Origin: Planctomycetota bacterium
GTDB lineage: Bacteria > Planctomycetota > Planctomycetia > Planctomycetales > Planctomycetaceae
DNA length: 64,000 nucleotides
Assembly: GCA_003388505.1 (NCBI GenBank)
Contig: QQVO01000018.1
Coordinates: forward strand, 62,001-126,000
Reading direction: 5' to 3'
Shown here: piece by piece, positions 38,200 through 46,586 of the stretch
Layout: each line of letters starts with the position of its first letter
Numbering within the stretch: position 1 is the stretch's first letter
Notes under the pieces: model-generated
Told to the model about the DNA's origin: nothing
The model's input: the letters and a program-made list of their open reading frames with translations, nothing else
Databases searched by the model: none
Program-made: the position numbers and the translations under genes

Positions 38200-38398
38200 A
38201 TTGATGCGGCAGGTTGTGATTTACCCCGACCGGGAGGACGGCGGCTGGGTGGCCGAAGTCCCCAGCCTGCCGGGCTGCATCACGCAGGGCGACACACGGG
38301 CCGATGTGCTGAGGAATGCGCGAGATGCCATCGAGACCTCGATCGACGGGGCCCGCAAGAGTGGACTTCGTCCACTTGGACACGATGATGGGAATTAA
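38177..38398 (+). CDS. HicB-family antitoxin-like protein (orphan)
   Basis: 73 residues from ATG 38177 (AGGA ~8 bases upstream; an in-frame ATG at 38162 lacks a ribosome site). Core is the HicB fold: QVVIYPDREDGGWVAEVPSL, PGCITQGDTRADVLRNARDAI, then ETSIDGARKSGLRPL. It has no DNA-binding domain at the C-terminus and no hicA gene on either side, so it is either an orphan or acts on a distant partner. It replaces most of a PIN toxin gene. Confidence 0.85.
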   Translation: MADRKTDELMRQVVIYPDREDGGWVAEVPSLPGCITQGDTRADVLRNARDAIETSIDGARKSGLRPLGHDDGN

Positions 38399-38420
38399 TG
38401 TTCGATGACGGACGGCGAAT

Positions 38421-38449
38421 TCCTCTGTGTCTCCGTGCCTCCGTGGTAA
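38421..38449. repeat. Short dispersed repeat (CACGGAG type), second copy
   Basis: TCTGTGTCTCCGTGCCTCCG followed by TGGTAA, reverse of 30749-30778. Lies between hicB and the DUF1501 gene. Confidence 0.7.
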
Positions 38450-38490
38450 ACAATCGCGGCGGACATTTTTTCAGAAAAGCCGGCAGTTCC

Positions 38491-39939
38491 ATGACCAACG
38501 ACTCCCGACGCACGTTCCTCTCCAACACCGGCCTCGGCTGTGGATCGCTGGCCCTCTCGGCGATGCTGCACGCCGACGGGCTGCTGGCGGCCGGTCCGGA
38601 GGACGCCGACGGCAGGCCGCACCATGCGCCGAAAGCCAAGAGCGTGATCTGGCTCTTCATGGTGGGCGGAACATCGCACATGGAGAGCTTCGACCCCAAG
38701 CCGGCCCTCAACGAGTACGCCGGGAAGACGATCGAAGAGACCCCCTACAAGGACGTGCTCGAGTCGCCGTTCCTGGAGAACGAGCGGATCGTCGTCCCCG
38801 ACGCCAACGGGCTGATTCGTACCGAGGTCTATCCCCTGCAGGTCGGCTACAAGCAGCACGGGGAGAGCGGGCTGGAAATCTCCGACTGGTTCCCGCACGT
38901 CGCCCGGCAAGCCGACGACCTCTGTCTCATCCGGTCGATGTGGACCGAGGACAGCAATCACGGCGCGCAACTGCAGTTCCACACCGGGCGGCATCTGCTG
39001 GACGGGTTTCACCCCACGATCGGCGCGTGGGCGAGTTACGGACTCGGTTCGCTCAACGAGAACCTGCCGGAGTTCGTCGTCCTCGGCACTCCGCTGGCCG
39101 ACTGCTGCGGCGGCATGGAAGGGCACCGCGCCTCCTATCTGGGACCGCAGTACGACGGCGTCCCGCTCAACGTCGACCCGGCCGATCCGCTTCCCTACGC
39201 CCGTCCGCCGGCCGGCACCTACCGGGAAGAGCAGGCCGCGCAGTTCGAACTGATGCGCCAGCTCAACGGTCTCACAGCCGAGCAGCACCCGCATGACGAG
39301 AAGATCCGGGCCCGCATCAAGTCGTACGAACTCGCCTACCGGATGCAGACGGCCGTTCCCGAAGCGGTCCGGTTTGACGACGAGACGGCCGGGACGCAGG
39401 AGCAGTACGGGCTCAACGAGGACGCCACCCGCGACTTCGGCCGTCAGATGCTCGCCGCCCGCCGGCTGGTCGAACGGGGCGTCCGTTTCGTGCAGGTCTT
39501 CCACGGCTCCAACGGCGGGGCCGGAAGCTGGGACGCGCACAGCAACCTGCAGAGCGGACACTCCAACCTCTGCAAGCAGACCGATCAGCCGATCGGCGCG
39601 CTGCTGGCCGACCTCAAGCAACGCGGACTGCTCGACGAGACAATCGTCGTGTGGGCCACCGAATTCGGCCGCACGCCGGGCAACCAGAACGCCAATGGCC
39701 GCGATCACCACCCCTACGGCTTCACCGTCTGGATGGCGGGCGGGGGCATCCGGGGAGGCATGGCGCACGGCAAGACCGACGAACTCGGCTTTCACGCCGT
39801 CGAGCACCGGCACTACGTCAGCGACATCCACGCCACCGTGCTGCACCAGCTCGGCCTCGACTCGCGGCGGCTGTCGCTGCCGGGCCGCGTGCGGCTGGAG
39901 AAGGAATACGGGCACGTGATCCGGGAAGTGATCGCGTGA
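38491..39939 (+). CDS. DUF1501 family protein (Tat-exported)
   Basis: 482 residues from ATG 38491. Twin-arginine signal SRRTFLSNTG at the N-terminus, then VIWLFMVGGTSHMESFDPKP and a long DUF1501 domain (PDANG.. IRSMWTEDSNHG, HTGRH, FGRTPG ... HHPYGF, LHQLGLDS near the end). Secreted protein usually adjacent to DUF1549/DUF1553 genes; sulfatase-like fold is suspected for the family. The frame extends upstream to 38398 through the repeat, which I exclude. Here its partner gene is separated from it by an antitoxin cassette. Confidence 0.95.
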   Translation: MTNDSRRTFLSNTGLGCGSLALSAMLHADGLLAAGPEDADGRPHHAPKAKSVIWLFMVGGTSHMESFDPKPALNEYAGKTIEETPYKDVLESPFLENERIVVPDANGLIRTEVYPLQVGYKQHGESGLEISDWFPHVARQADDLCLIRSMWTEDSNHGAQLQFHTGRHLLDGFHPTIGAWASYGLGSLNENLPEFVVLGTPLADCCGGMEGHRASYLGPQYDGVPLNVDPADPLPYARPPAGTYREEQAAQFELMRQLNGLTAEQHPHDEKIRARIKSYELAYRMQTAVPEAVRFDDETAGTQEQYGLNEDATRDFGRQMLAARRLVERGVRFVQVFHGSNGGAGSWDAHSNLQSGHSNLCKQTDQPIGALLADLKQRGLLDETIVVWATEFGRTPGNQNANGRDHHPYGFTVWMAGGGIRGGMAHGKTDELGFHAVEHRHYVSDIHATVLHQLGLDSRRLSLPGRVRLEKEYGHVIREVIA

Positions 39940-39987
39940 TTCTCCATCGCCGCTCGCGGATTCGCCTCTCATACCCCCAGCGAAGGT

Positions 39988-40011
39988 GTGCCCAAACAGA
40001 AGTTTGGGCAC
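39988..40011. repeat. Hairpin repeat, family E, copy 3
   Basis: GTGCCCAAAC AGAA GTTTGGGCAC, matching the two hairpins at 14756-14832. Located between the converging DUF1501 and DUF1571 genes. Confidence 0.75.
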
Positions 40012-40050
40012 GAGGTCATGCTGACGACGACGGCGGGACGACGAAAACGA

Positions 40051-40081
40051 AAAAAGCCCGCAAGCGAATTGCCTGCGGGCT
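40051..40081 (-). terminator. Intrinsic terminator of the DUF1571 gene
   Basis: On the minus strand AGCCCGCAGGCAAT TCGCTTGCGGGCT is followed by six T, 24 bases after the stop codon at 40105. The stem GCCCGCA...TGCGGGC (40056-40080) plus T-run is the clearest Rho-independent terminator in the window. Confidence 0.88.
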
Positions 40082-40104
40082 TATGGTTTTCGGAATCGCG
40101 GGCA

Positions 40105-41100
40105 CTACCTCCGCATCCGGTATTTCCGGTTGCCGGCGTCGAAGTCGGGGTCGGCCAGTTCGATGCCCGTTTCGATGTCCGAGTAGCTGTAGAATTCGAT
40201 CAGCGTCTGCTCGTCGAGCTTTTCCGGGTCGGCATCGACCGCCCAGGTGTAGTTCCGCACGCAGACCGGCAGCGAGAGTTCCTTGTCGACGTAGAGCATC
40301 GACTTGCGGTAGGTCTCGCTGTAGTCGGGCGAATCGTAGGTCGTCACGAACAGGTAGCAGGGACGATCGTTGAGCATCTGGTCGTCGTGCACCTCGCAGT
40401 GGACGCCTTCGCAGTTGTTCGCAAGATCGCGCTCGCGGTGCTGGAGAATCTTGCGGGCCATGTTCAAGAGGCCCGCTCCCGTGATGGGATACCGCGACTC
40501 TTTTTTCGACTGCGCGCCGTTGGGGTCGATCTGCAGCACGCCGAGCAGCCGCCCTTTCACGCCGCCGAGCTGAATCAGCATGTTGCCGTCGTTCTGACCG
40601 TCGACGTAGATCAACTGCCGGCCGCGATCGCCGGTCAGCCATTTCATGTAAACGCTGAACGGCTCGTGACGCACCTTGAGTTGCGTCGTCTGGCCTTCGC
40701 CCAGTTCGCCGCCGATTCGTTCCTGCTTGTAGAGCGTCGCGCGGTAATCATTGACCTTCTCGAATCGCTCGCAGCCGTTCTTGAGCAGCATCACGTTGAA
40801 CAGCATCGCCCAGCGGCCGGTGAGCACGTTGGGATCGATGGGCGCAGCCGCCGTGACAGCCTCCGCATCTCCCTCTGCCGCTTCCTTCGACGCCGGGAGC
40901 GAAACGGGGGAGACCGGGACCGGCGGGAGCGAGAGTTCCGGCGGTCCGATCACCGCCTGGGCGTCGGCGGCCGGCTCCGTTCCGGAAATCACCGGATCGG
41001 TGTTCAGATAGACATACCCGACGACCGCCGTCGAAACGATCAGCGCCATCAGGTTGGGGCCTCGGGAAGTTCGCCTGGCAGTGCGATCAGCGCGCGTCAT
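40105..41100 (-). CDS. DUF1571 protein (LolA-like, membrane-anchored)
   Basis: 331 residues from ATG 41100. A signal-anchor (NLMALIVSTAVVGYVYL, ~17-33), a Pro/Ser/Ala-rich stretch to ~85, then the DUF1571 domain: DYRATLYKQERIGGEL, VYMKWLTGDRGRQLIYV, DVHCEVHDDQMLN-like region with YCEVH, FVTTYDSP, and an end resembling YSYSDIETGIELAD.DFD. DUF1571 has a LolA/LolB-like fold, so a role in lipoprotein or lipid handling is possible. The frame open to 41286 lacks a credible start further out. Followed by a good terminator. Confidence 0.9.
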   Translation of the reverse strand: MTRADRTARRTSRGPNLMALIVSTAVVGYVYLNTDPVISGTEPAADAQAVIGPPELSLPPVPVSPVSLPASKEAAEGDAEAVTAAAPIDPNVLTGRWAMLFNVMLLKNGCERFEKVNDYRATLYKQERIGGELGEGQTTQLKVRHEPFSVYMKWLTGDRGRQLIYVDGQNDGNMLIQLGGVKGRLLGVLQIDPNGAQSKKESRYPITGAGLLNMARKILQHRERDLANNCEGVHCEVHDDQMLNDRPCYLFVTTYDSPDYSETYRKSMLYVDKELSLPVCVRNYTWAVDADPEKLDEQTLIEFYSYSDIETGIELADPDFDAGNRKYRMRR

Positions 41101-41538
41101 GCGTCGGTCCTCAGCGAATTGCGGGGTCAGGAACGGCCCGGGCGGACAGTGGAGGGAGCGCGATTCCGGAAAGCTTTCCCGTCGCCGCGACCTGCAGATT
41201 CCGCAGGTTGGTAGAATTGGGATCGGAGGAGCGGCGGGGCGGTTGTGAAAGTTTCGAGTGGGGCACGCACATCCGGTGCGGTGCATGCATCACGGTTTCA
41301 CGGCATTCGCCGACGATGCCCCAATCTCAGCGCAGATTGCCCAGGCTTCCGCGGGCGATCGCTGCGAGCCGTATCTGTCGCCCGGAGAGAGACTTTCAGC
41401 TCCGGGAGATCTGCGGACTGTGGAGGCGCGTCCGCCGGTCGCATCAGCCGGCTCCAAGGCGTCAGACCGGAAACGCCGGAGGGCTTGCGCAACCGGTCGA
41501 CTCTGCCGCATCGCTCGTGGGGAGCAAGGCGCGTGGAC
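41101..41538. other. Non-coding gap of ~440 bases
   Basis: Contains CCTGCAGATTCCGCAGG (41191-41207), a short palindrome. I see no gene; short frames in it look like chance. Confidence 0.45.
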
Positions 41539-43413
41539 TCAATCCCGCAGCGCCGCCACATAGCCGCGGGCGAGGGCGTTCAGATCCGCGTTGTAGACGT
41601 TGCGGACGGCGGCCGCTGTGTCCTGTCCGTCCTGCAGCAGTCGCATGAAGCGGGCAAACTTTGCCGACCCCCCGGCGTCGATCATGTAGTCCACCAGCGT
41701 CAGCCCGACCGGTCCGATCGTCGCGGGGGAGAAGGTGCCGTCGGCGAAGACGTCCTGCGGATTGTTCAACGTCAGCACGTTCTGCTGCGCGACCTGCGGC
41801 AGTGTTCTCAGATACGGGTCGCCCGGCAGCGCCTGGGCCGCCAGGGCCAGGCCTGTGCCGCGGAGCACCCAGTCCGGCAACTCGGCCCCGTCCCGTTCGA
41901 GATATGCTCCGGTCAGATGGTCGATCAGGTTGACGCGCAGCGCCGGCGCCTCCTCGCCACCTTCATCGCCGACATCCTGCAAGACGATGTAGGCGTCTTC
42001 ATAAGTCGGCGTGACGACCGAATGGGCGGTCATCTCCCGCGGCGCCTCCCGCCGGTTGACGACCAGGTTGAACTCGTCATAGCCGAACCGGTCTTTGAAG
42101 ACGAAAATCGCCAATCGGCCTTTCCACGCCTGGTCTTCGCTGCCGCCGAACAGCTTCTTCAGATTCCCCAGGTGGTTTTGCGACCATTCGTCGACCTGCC
42201 GCAGACGCTCTGCATTCACATTGCCGATGAGGTAAAACTCCTCGCTCTGCAGCGTGTTGAAGGCGTCGTTCGGCAGCGCCCGCTTGAACTGGTCCTCGGT
42301 CCGATCGATCCGCAGCTTGTTGAATTCTTCTGCGGAGAGATTGGCGAACTTCTCCGCCTCCATTTCGGCTTCCGTCCGCACGAACTCGCGCAGCGGCGTC
42401 TTCGGATCGTCGCCGTCGTAGGTGTTGCCTTCGATGAACCACTGCTTGAGGTCTTCGTAATTCTTGCGGGTGATGCGGGCCTGCCCCTGCGGCATCCGCG
42501 GGTTCTCGAGTCCCCCCACGAGGCGGAACAGACGGCTCCCCTCGAGGTTTCCGGGCAGAATCACGCGGCCGCTGTCGCCCCCCTTCATGATGTCATAGAA
42601 ACTGACGACCGACAGGCCGCCCGAGCGGCGGTTGTTGTTGTGACAGCCGGTGCAGAGATTGGCCATAAAGGGCGCGATGTCCTTCGTGAACGAGACTGTC
42701 TCGTCGCCGGTCGGTTCGGGAATGACGACGGTGGGGTCGTCCTCCATCTCGGCCGCTTCCGCCAGATCGGCCAGCGCCGTATCGTCCGATGCGCCGTCAA
42801 ACTTTGCGCCCTGGTTGATCCAGGCGGTGATTGCCCGCAACTGGTCGTTGGAGAGCGGATCCCCGTTTCGCGGCATGCGCTGGTTGGCATTGGGCGCGGT
42901 CAACCGCGCCATCAGCAGGCTGTTACGCGCATTGCCCGCCGCGAGCAGCGGTCCGGACCGCCCGCCGCGTTTCCAGCCGGCGAAGGTGTCCAGCCGCAGA
43001 TTGGCTCTCGGGTTGTTTTCGCCGTGACATCGCAGGCAGGCGTCAGCAATGATCGGCGCCACATGTTTGGAGAAGCTGACGCCGTCGTCGTTTCCTCCGC
43101 GATTCATCTGCTTGTCGAGCGCTTCGCGCTGCCGCTCGATCAACCGCGCGACGCCTTGCAGCGACCGGTCGGTCAGTTCGACGCCCGCATCAGCAGCAAT
43201 CGATTGCAACGTCGACGCGGCGGTGTTGAGCAATTCGTCCGCTTCGTCCAGCTTCTTCTGACGAATCAATGCCGGGACGGTCGCCACTTCGCGGCGAAGC
43301 TTCGTCAATTCCCGCCGTTGCTCCGTGGTGACCTGCCCGATCCCGCTGCGGGAGCCCGCTGACAGTAGGAGGAGAGCGACCACAAAACAGAGAAGTTGTC
43401 GAACTGAATGCAT
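41539..43413 (-). CDS. Secreted protein with two cytochrome c domains and a peptidase-like C-terminus
   Basis: 624 residues from ATG 43413. Signal peptide ~1-25 (LLCFVVALLLLSAGS). A helical region to ~105 is followed by two planctomycete-type heme domains: CLRCHGE (~125) and CTGCHNN (~255), each with nearby MP-rich ligand loops (QRMPRNGD, PRMPQGQ). The C-terminal ~290 residues contain LPDWVLRGTGLALAAQ, reminiscent of peptidase-MA-like proteins where a Zn-binding HExxH is normally found; here no HExxH is seen, so it may be inactive. Redox partner and role unknown. Divergent from the ABC exporter gene. Confidence 0.88.
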   Translation of the reverse strand: MHSVRQLLCFVVALLLLSAGSRSGIGQVTTEQRRELTKLRREVATVPALIRQKKLDEADELLNTAASTLQSIAADAGVELTDRSLQGVARLIERQREALDKQMNRGGNDDGVSFSKHVAPIIADACLRCHGENNPRANLRLDTFAGWKRGGRSGPLLAAGNARNSLLMARLTAPNANQRMPRNGDPLSNDQLRAITAWINQGAKFDGASDDTALADLAEAAEMEDDPTVVIPEPTGDETVSFTKDIAPFMANLCTGCHNNNRRSGGLSVVSFYDIMKGGDSGRVILPGNLEGSRLFRLVGGLENPRMPQGQARITRKNYEDLKQWFIEGNTYDGDDPKTPLREFVRTEAEMEAEKFANLSAEEFNKLRIDRTEDQFKRALPNDAFNTLQSEEFYLIGNVNAERLRQVDEWSQNHLGNLKKLFGGSEDQAWKGRLAIFVFKDRFGYDEFNLVVNRREAPREMTAHSVVTPTYEDAYIVLQDVGDEGGEEAPALRVNLIDHLTGAYLERDGAELPDWVLRGTGLALAAQALPGDPYLRTLPQVAQQNVLTLNNPQDVFADGTFSPATIGPVGLTLVDYMIDAGGSAKFARFMRLLQDGQDTAAAVRNVYNADLNALARGYVAALRD

Positions 43414-43744
43414 TTTCCAACCTCGATCGGCGACAGCGAATGCAGCGCAACACAATGCCACGGAGAATTTTGCAACCAATTGGCGGACGGCGAACTCGCC
43501 GGACGAAGAGCGTTCCGCACTATCGTTCAACCCCGCGCCGCTGCAATATGTTCGGCGGAAATTGAGTATACCGCCGGGCCTGCGAAGCGCGAAGGCCTTT
43601 GCGCAAAACATGTTACGGCCGTCGCTCATCGCCCCGAGGGTGAATAATATCGCGGAGAACTCCACGCCGTCGGCTCTCGTGGCCCGAACACACCCTATAA
43701 TCCCGCATCTCCGCTCCCGTTGAACCAGCGTTTGAACTTTGCGA
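43414..43744. other. Divergent intergenic region
   Basis: 331 bases between the minus-strand cytochrome gene and the plus-strand ABC gene. TATAAT at 43696-43701 is a possible -10 for the ABC gene, but no matching -35 is seen. No gene or repeat recognised. Confidence 0.4.
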
Positions 43745-45721
43745 ATGAACCGCGCCCTCCGACCCAGCCGACAGCTTTTCGACGAGTACCGTGAGGCCGC
43801 TGCGCACCGCGCCCGGTCTCCAGCTCACCCCGATCTGCACGAGTCCCGCAAGCGGCAGGGGCGAAGCTCAACCCGCCTGCGTCCCGCATCGGAACTGCTT
43901 CGAGAATTCTGGGCCATGCTCGGTCCCGAGCGTCCCGCCGTGCTCCTTGCGCTGGGGACGCTCACCGTCGCCACGCTGCTGGCGCTGATCCCGCCCGCCG
44001 CGACGAAGTTCGTCGTTGACTACGTGCTGGACGACAAACCGTTCCCCCGCTGGATGCAGGAACACCTGCCGATCGTTGAGTCGCGGTGGGAACTGCTGGT
44101 CGCGATTGTGGCCGTCGTCATCGCGGTCTCACTGGCCAAGATCGCCCTGCACATCTGGGGGCGGTGGTACGCCACCCGCGCCACCAAGCGGCTGCAATTG
44201 CGGATGCGCCGCCGGGTGTTCCAGCACGCCGCCCGCCTGCCTCTGCAGCGCGTGTATGAACTGCGTTCCGGCGGCGTGGCCAGCCTTTTGCGTGAAGACG
44301 CCGGCAGCGTCGGCGAACTCATCTTCGGACTCCTCTACAACCCTTGGCGGGCCGTGATCCAGCTTCTGGGAAGCCTCTGTATCCTGGCCTGGGTCGACTG
44401 GCGACTGCTGCTGGGGGCACTGATCGTTGTTCCCGCCGTCTTTGTGACGCATCGCACGTGGATCAGCCGCATCCGCCCCCGATATCGCGATATCCGCGCG
44501 AAGCGGCAGGAGATCGACGCCCACGCGACCGAGGCGTTCGGCGGCATGCGGGTGGTGCGGGCCTTCAGCCGCCAGCGGACGGAAACGCGGCGGTTCATGA
44601 CCAGCAACGACCTGATGGCGCGGCAGGAACTTTCGGTCTGGTGGTGGGCGCGGACGGTGGAAATGATCTGGGAGGCGGCGATCCCGCTCGCATCAGCCGC
44701 ACTGTTGCTCTACGGAGGGTCCGCCGTCCTCGACGGGAGACTGACCGTCGGCGACCTGATGATGTTTCTGGCCTACCTGCTGATGCTGCTCGGCCCGCTG
44801 GCCACCCTCGCGGAGAGCGCGACCGCTCTGCAGAACAATCTCTCCGCTCTGGATCGCGTACTCGATCTTCTGGGCGAGCCTCGCGAAATGCCCTCCGGCC
44901 CGGATTCGCGCCGACTCAGCAAGAGCGACGTTCACGGCCGCATCGCGCTGGAGGACGTCACGTTTCGCTATTCGAGCGACGCCTCATTCGCACTCGACGA
45001 CATCAGCATCGAAGTCCGGCCGGGCGAGACGCTTGCTCTGGTCGGCCCCAGCGGCGCGGGCAAGACGACGCTCTGCAACCTGGTGGCCCGTTTTTACGAC
45101 CCGGTCTCCGGCCGCGTCCTGCTCGACGGCATCGACCTGCGTGAGATCGACGTCGAGAGCTACCGTTCGCTGCTGGGAGTGGTCGAGCAGGATGTCTTCC
45201 TGTTTGACGGCACGATCGTGGAGAACATCGCGTATGCCAACCGGGACGCCGACGATGAGCAGATTCTTCACGCCGCACGCGTGGCCAACGCCGACCGCTT
45301 TATCCGGGACCTTTCCGACGGTTACGACTCGCTGATCGGCGAGCGGGGCGTTAAACTCAGCGGTGGCCAGCGGCAGCGGATCGCCATCGCCCGCGCGATC
45401 CTGGCCGACCCGAAGATCCTCATTCTCGACGAAGCGACCAGCAACCTCGACAGCGAGAGCGAGCGACTGATCCAGCAGAGCCTCGGAACACTCATGGCGG
45501 GCCGCACCTGCTTTGTGATCGCTCACCGCCTCAGCACCATCCGCCACGCCGACCAGATCGCCGTCCTTGAAGCCGGCCGCATCATCGAACGGGGCACGCA
45601 CGAGGAACTCCTCGATCGAGGCCAACGCTACGCCGAAATGGTCCAGGCGCAACTGATCGGCGCCGACGTACTGGCATCAGATTCAGCAATCACCGATCCG
45701 CTCGGAGTCAATCGGCTGTAG
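43745..45721 (+). CDS. ABC exporter (MsbA/lipid A type)
   Basis: 658 residues from ATG 43745 (a TTG at 43739 is also in frame). Six hydrophobic segments at ~70-350, nucleotide-binding domain ~400-640: Walker A GPSGAGKTTL, Q loop VEQDVF, signature LSGGQRQRIAIARAIL, Walker B ILILDEATSNLD, switch IAHRLST. Fused permease-ATPase half-transporter of the lipid flippase/multidrug type. Substrate cannot be determined. The 3' end overlaps the converging truA gene by 14 bases. Confidence 0.94.
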   Translation: MNRALRPSRQLFDEYREAAAHRARSPAHPDLHESRKRQGRSSTRLRPASELLREFWAMLGPERPAVLLALGTLTVATLLALIPPAATKFVVDYVLDDKPFPRWMQEHLPIVESRWELLVAIVAVVIAVSLAKIALHIWGRWYATRATKRLQLRMRRRVFQHAARLPLQRVYELRSGGVASLLREDAGSVGELIFGLLYNPWRAVIQLLGSLCILAWVDWRLLLGALIVVPAVFVTHRTWISRIRPRYRDIRAKRQEIDAHATEAFGGMRVVRAFSRQRTETRRFMTSNDLMARQELSVWWWARTVEMIWEAAIPLASAALLLYGGSAVLDGRLTVGDLMMFLAYLLMLLGPLATLAESATALQNNLSALDRVLDLLGEPREMPSGPDSRRLSKSDVHGRIALEDVTFRYSSDASFALDDISIEVRPGETLALVGPSGAGKTTLCNLVARFYDPVSGRVLLDGIDLREIDVESYRSLLGVVEQDVFLFDGTIVENIAYANRDADDEQILHAARVANADRFIRDLSDGYDSLIGERGVKLSGGQRQRIAIARAILADPKILILDEATSNLDSESERLIQQSLGTLMAGRTCFVIAHRLSTIRHADQIAVLEAGRIIERGTHEELLDRGQRYAEMVQAQLIGADVLASDSAITDPLGVNRL

Positions 45722-46541
45722 CCGGATTCTTCCGTTCCTCGTAATTCACCCGCACCAGGTACAACCCGCGAGCCGGCGCGGTTTCGCCGGCGTGGGCGCG
45801 GTCCTGTGAGGCGATGATTGTCTGCATCCGATCGGCCGGCCAGCGGCCGCGGCCGATGTCGTACAGCGTCCCCACGATCGCCCGGACCATGTTGTACAGA
45901 AACCCGTCCGCCTCGATCTCGAAACAGAGGAACTCTCCGTTCGCCGTTTCGTTCGGACCGTCAACGTCGAGCGGCTCAGCCGACCAGGCAGGCCAGCGAT
46001 CGCAGCGGGTCCATCGTGCCTCCAGAACGGTCCGCACGCTGGTCGCCTTGTTGGGCCACTGCGACTCAAAACAGCGAAAGTCGTGCGTCCCGAGCAAGGC
46101 CTGCGAAGCCGACTGCATTTGTGCAAAATCGAGCGACACACCGACGCGCCAGGCGAATCGCGCGAAAAACGGGTCGTCGACCTCCGCGCAGCGGATGACG
46201 TAACGATACCGCTTCGAGACCGCCGAGTAGGTCGCATGGAAGTCGCCCGCCGCCTCGGCGCTCTCCAGCACGACGACGTCGCCCGGCAGGCGCGGCTGCA
46301 GGGCCGCCGCAAACTTCCTAGCCGGAATCGTGGAACTCGTCGGAAAACTGACGACCTGCCCCAACGCATGGACGCCGGCGTCCGTCCGCCCGGCGCACAT
46401 TGCGCGGACATCCTCACCGGTCAGCGAACGAATCGCCTTTTCCAGCACTTCCTGCACCGTGCGAGTCCCCGGTTGGACCTGCCAACCGAAATACCCGGAA
46501 CCGTCGTAAGCCAGTCGCAGCCGGATATTGCGGGTCGACAT
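45708..46541 (-). CDS. truA: tRNA pseudouridine(38-40) synthase TruA
   Basis: 277 residues. Catalytic Asp in AGRTDAGVHALGQV (~55), YDGSGYFGWQ at the start, TFDF-like TH DFRCFESQ, and MVRAIVGTLYDIGRG in the C-terminal half. Modifies U38-U40 in tRNA anticodon arms. ATG 46541 is used; a start at 46565 would add eight residues. 45 bases downstream of the MFS gene; its end overlaps the ABC gene end. Confidence 0.95.
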   Translation of the reverse strand: MSTRNIRLRLAYDGSGYFGWQVQPGTRTVQEVLEKAIRSLTGEDVRAMCAGRTDAGVHALGQVVSFPTSSTIPARKFAAALQPRLPGDVVVLESAEAAGDFHATYSAVSKRYRYVIRCAEVDDPFFARFAWRVGVSLDFAQMQSASQALLGTHDFRCFESQWPNKATSVRTVLEARWTRCDRWPAWSAEPLDVDGPNETANGEFLCFEIEADGFLYNMVRAIVGTLYDIGRGRWPADRMQTIIASQDRAHAGETAPARGLYLVRVNYEERKNPATAD

Positions 46542-46586
46542 GATCTCTTGCTCGCAGGCGTGCATTGCCCGGCAAAATGACGCCGC

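Noticed and set aside
38395-40011. 538-codon minus-strand open frame
   Set aside because: Shadow of the DUF1501 gene; no motif.
41245-43362. 705-codon plus-strand open frame
   Set aside because: Shadow of the two-heme-domain gene on the other strand.
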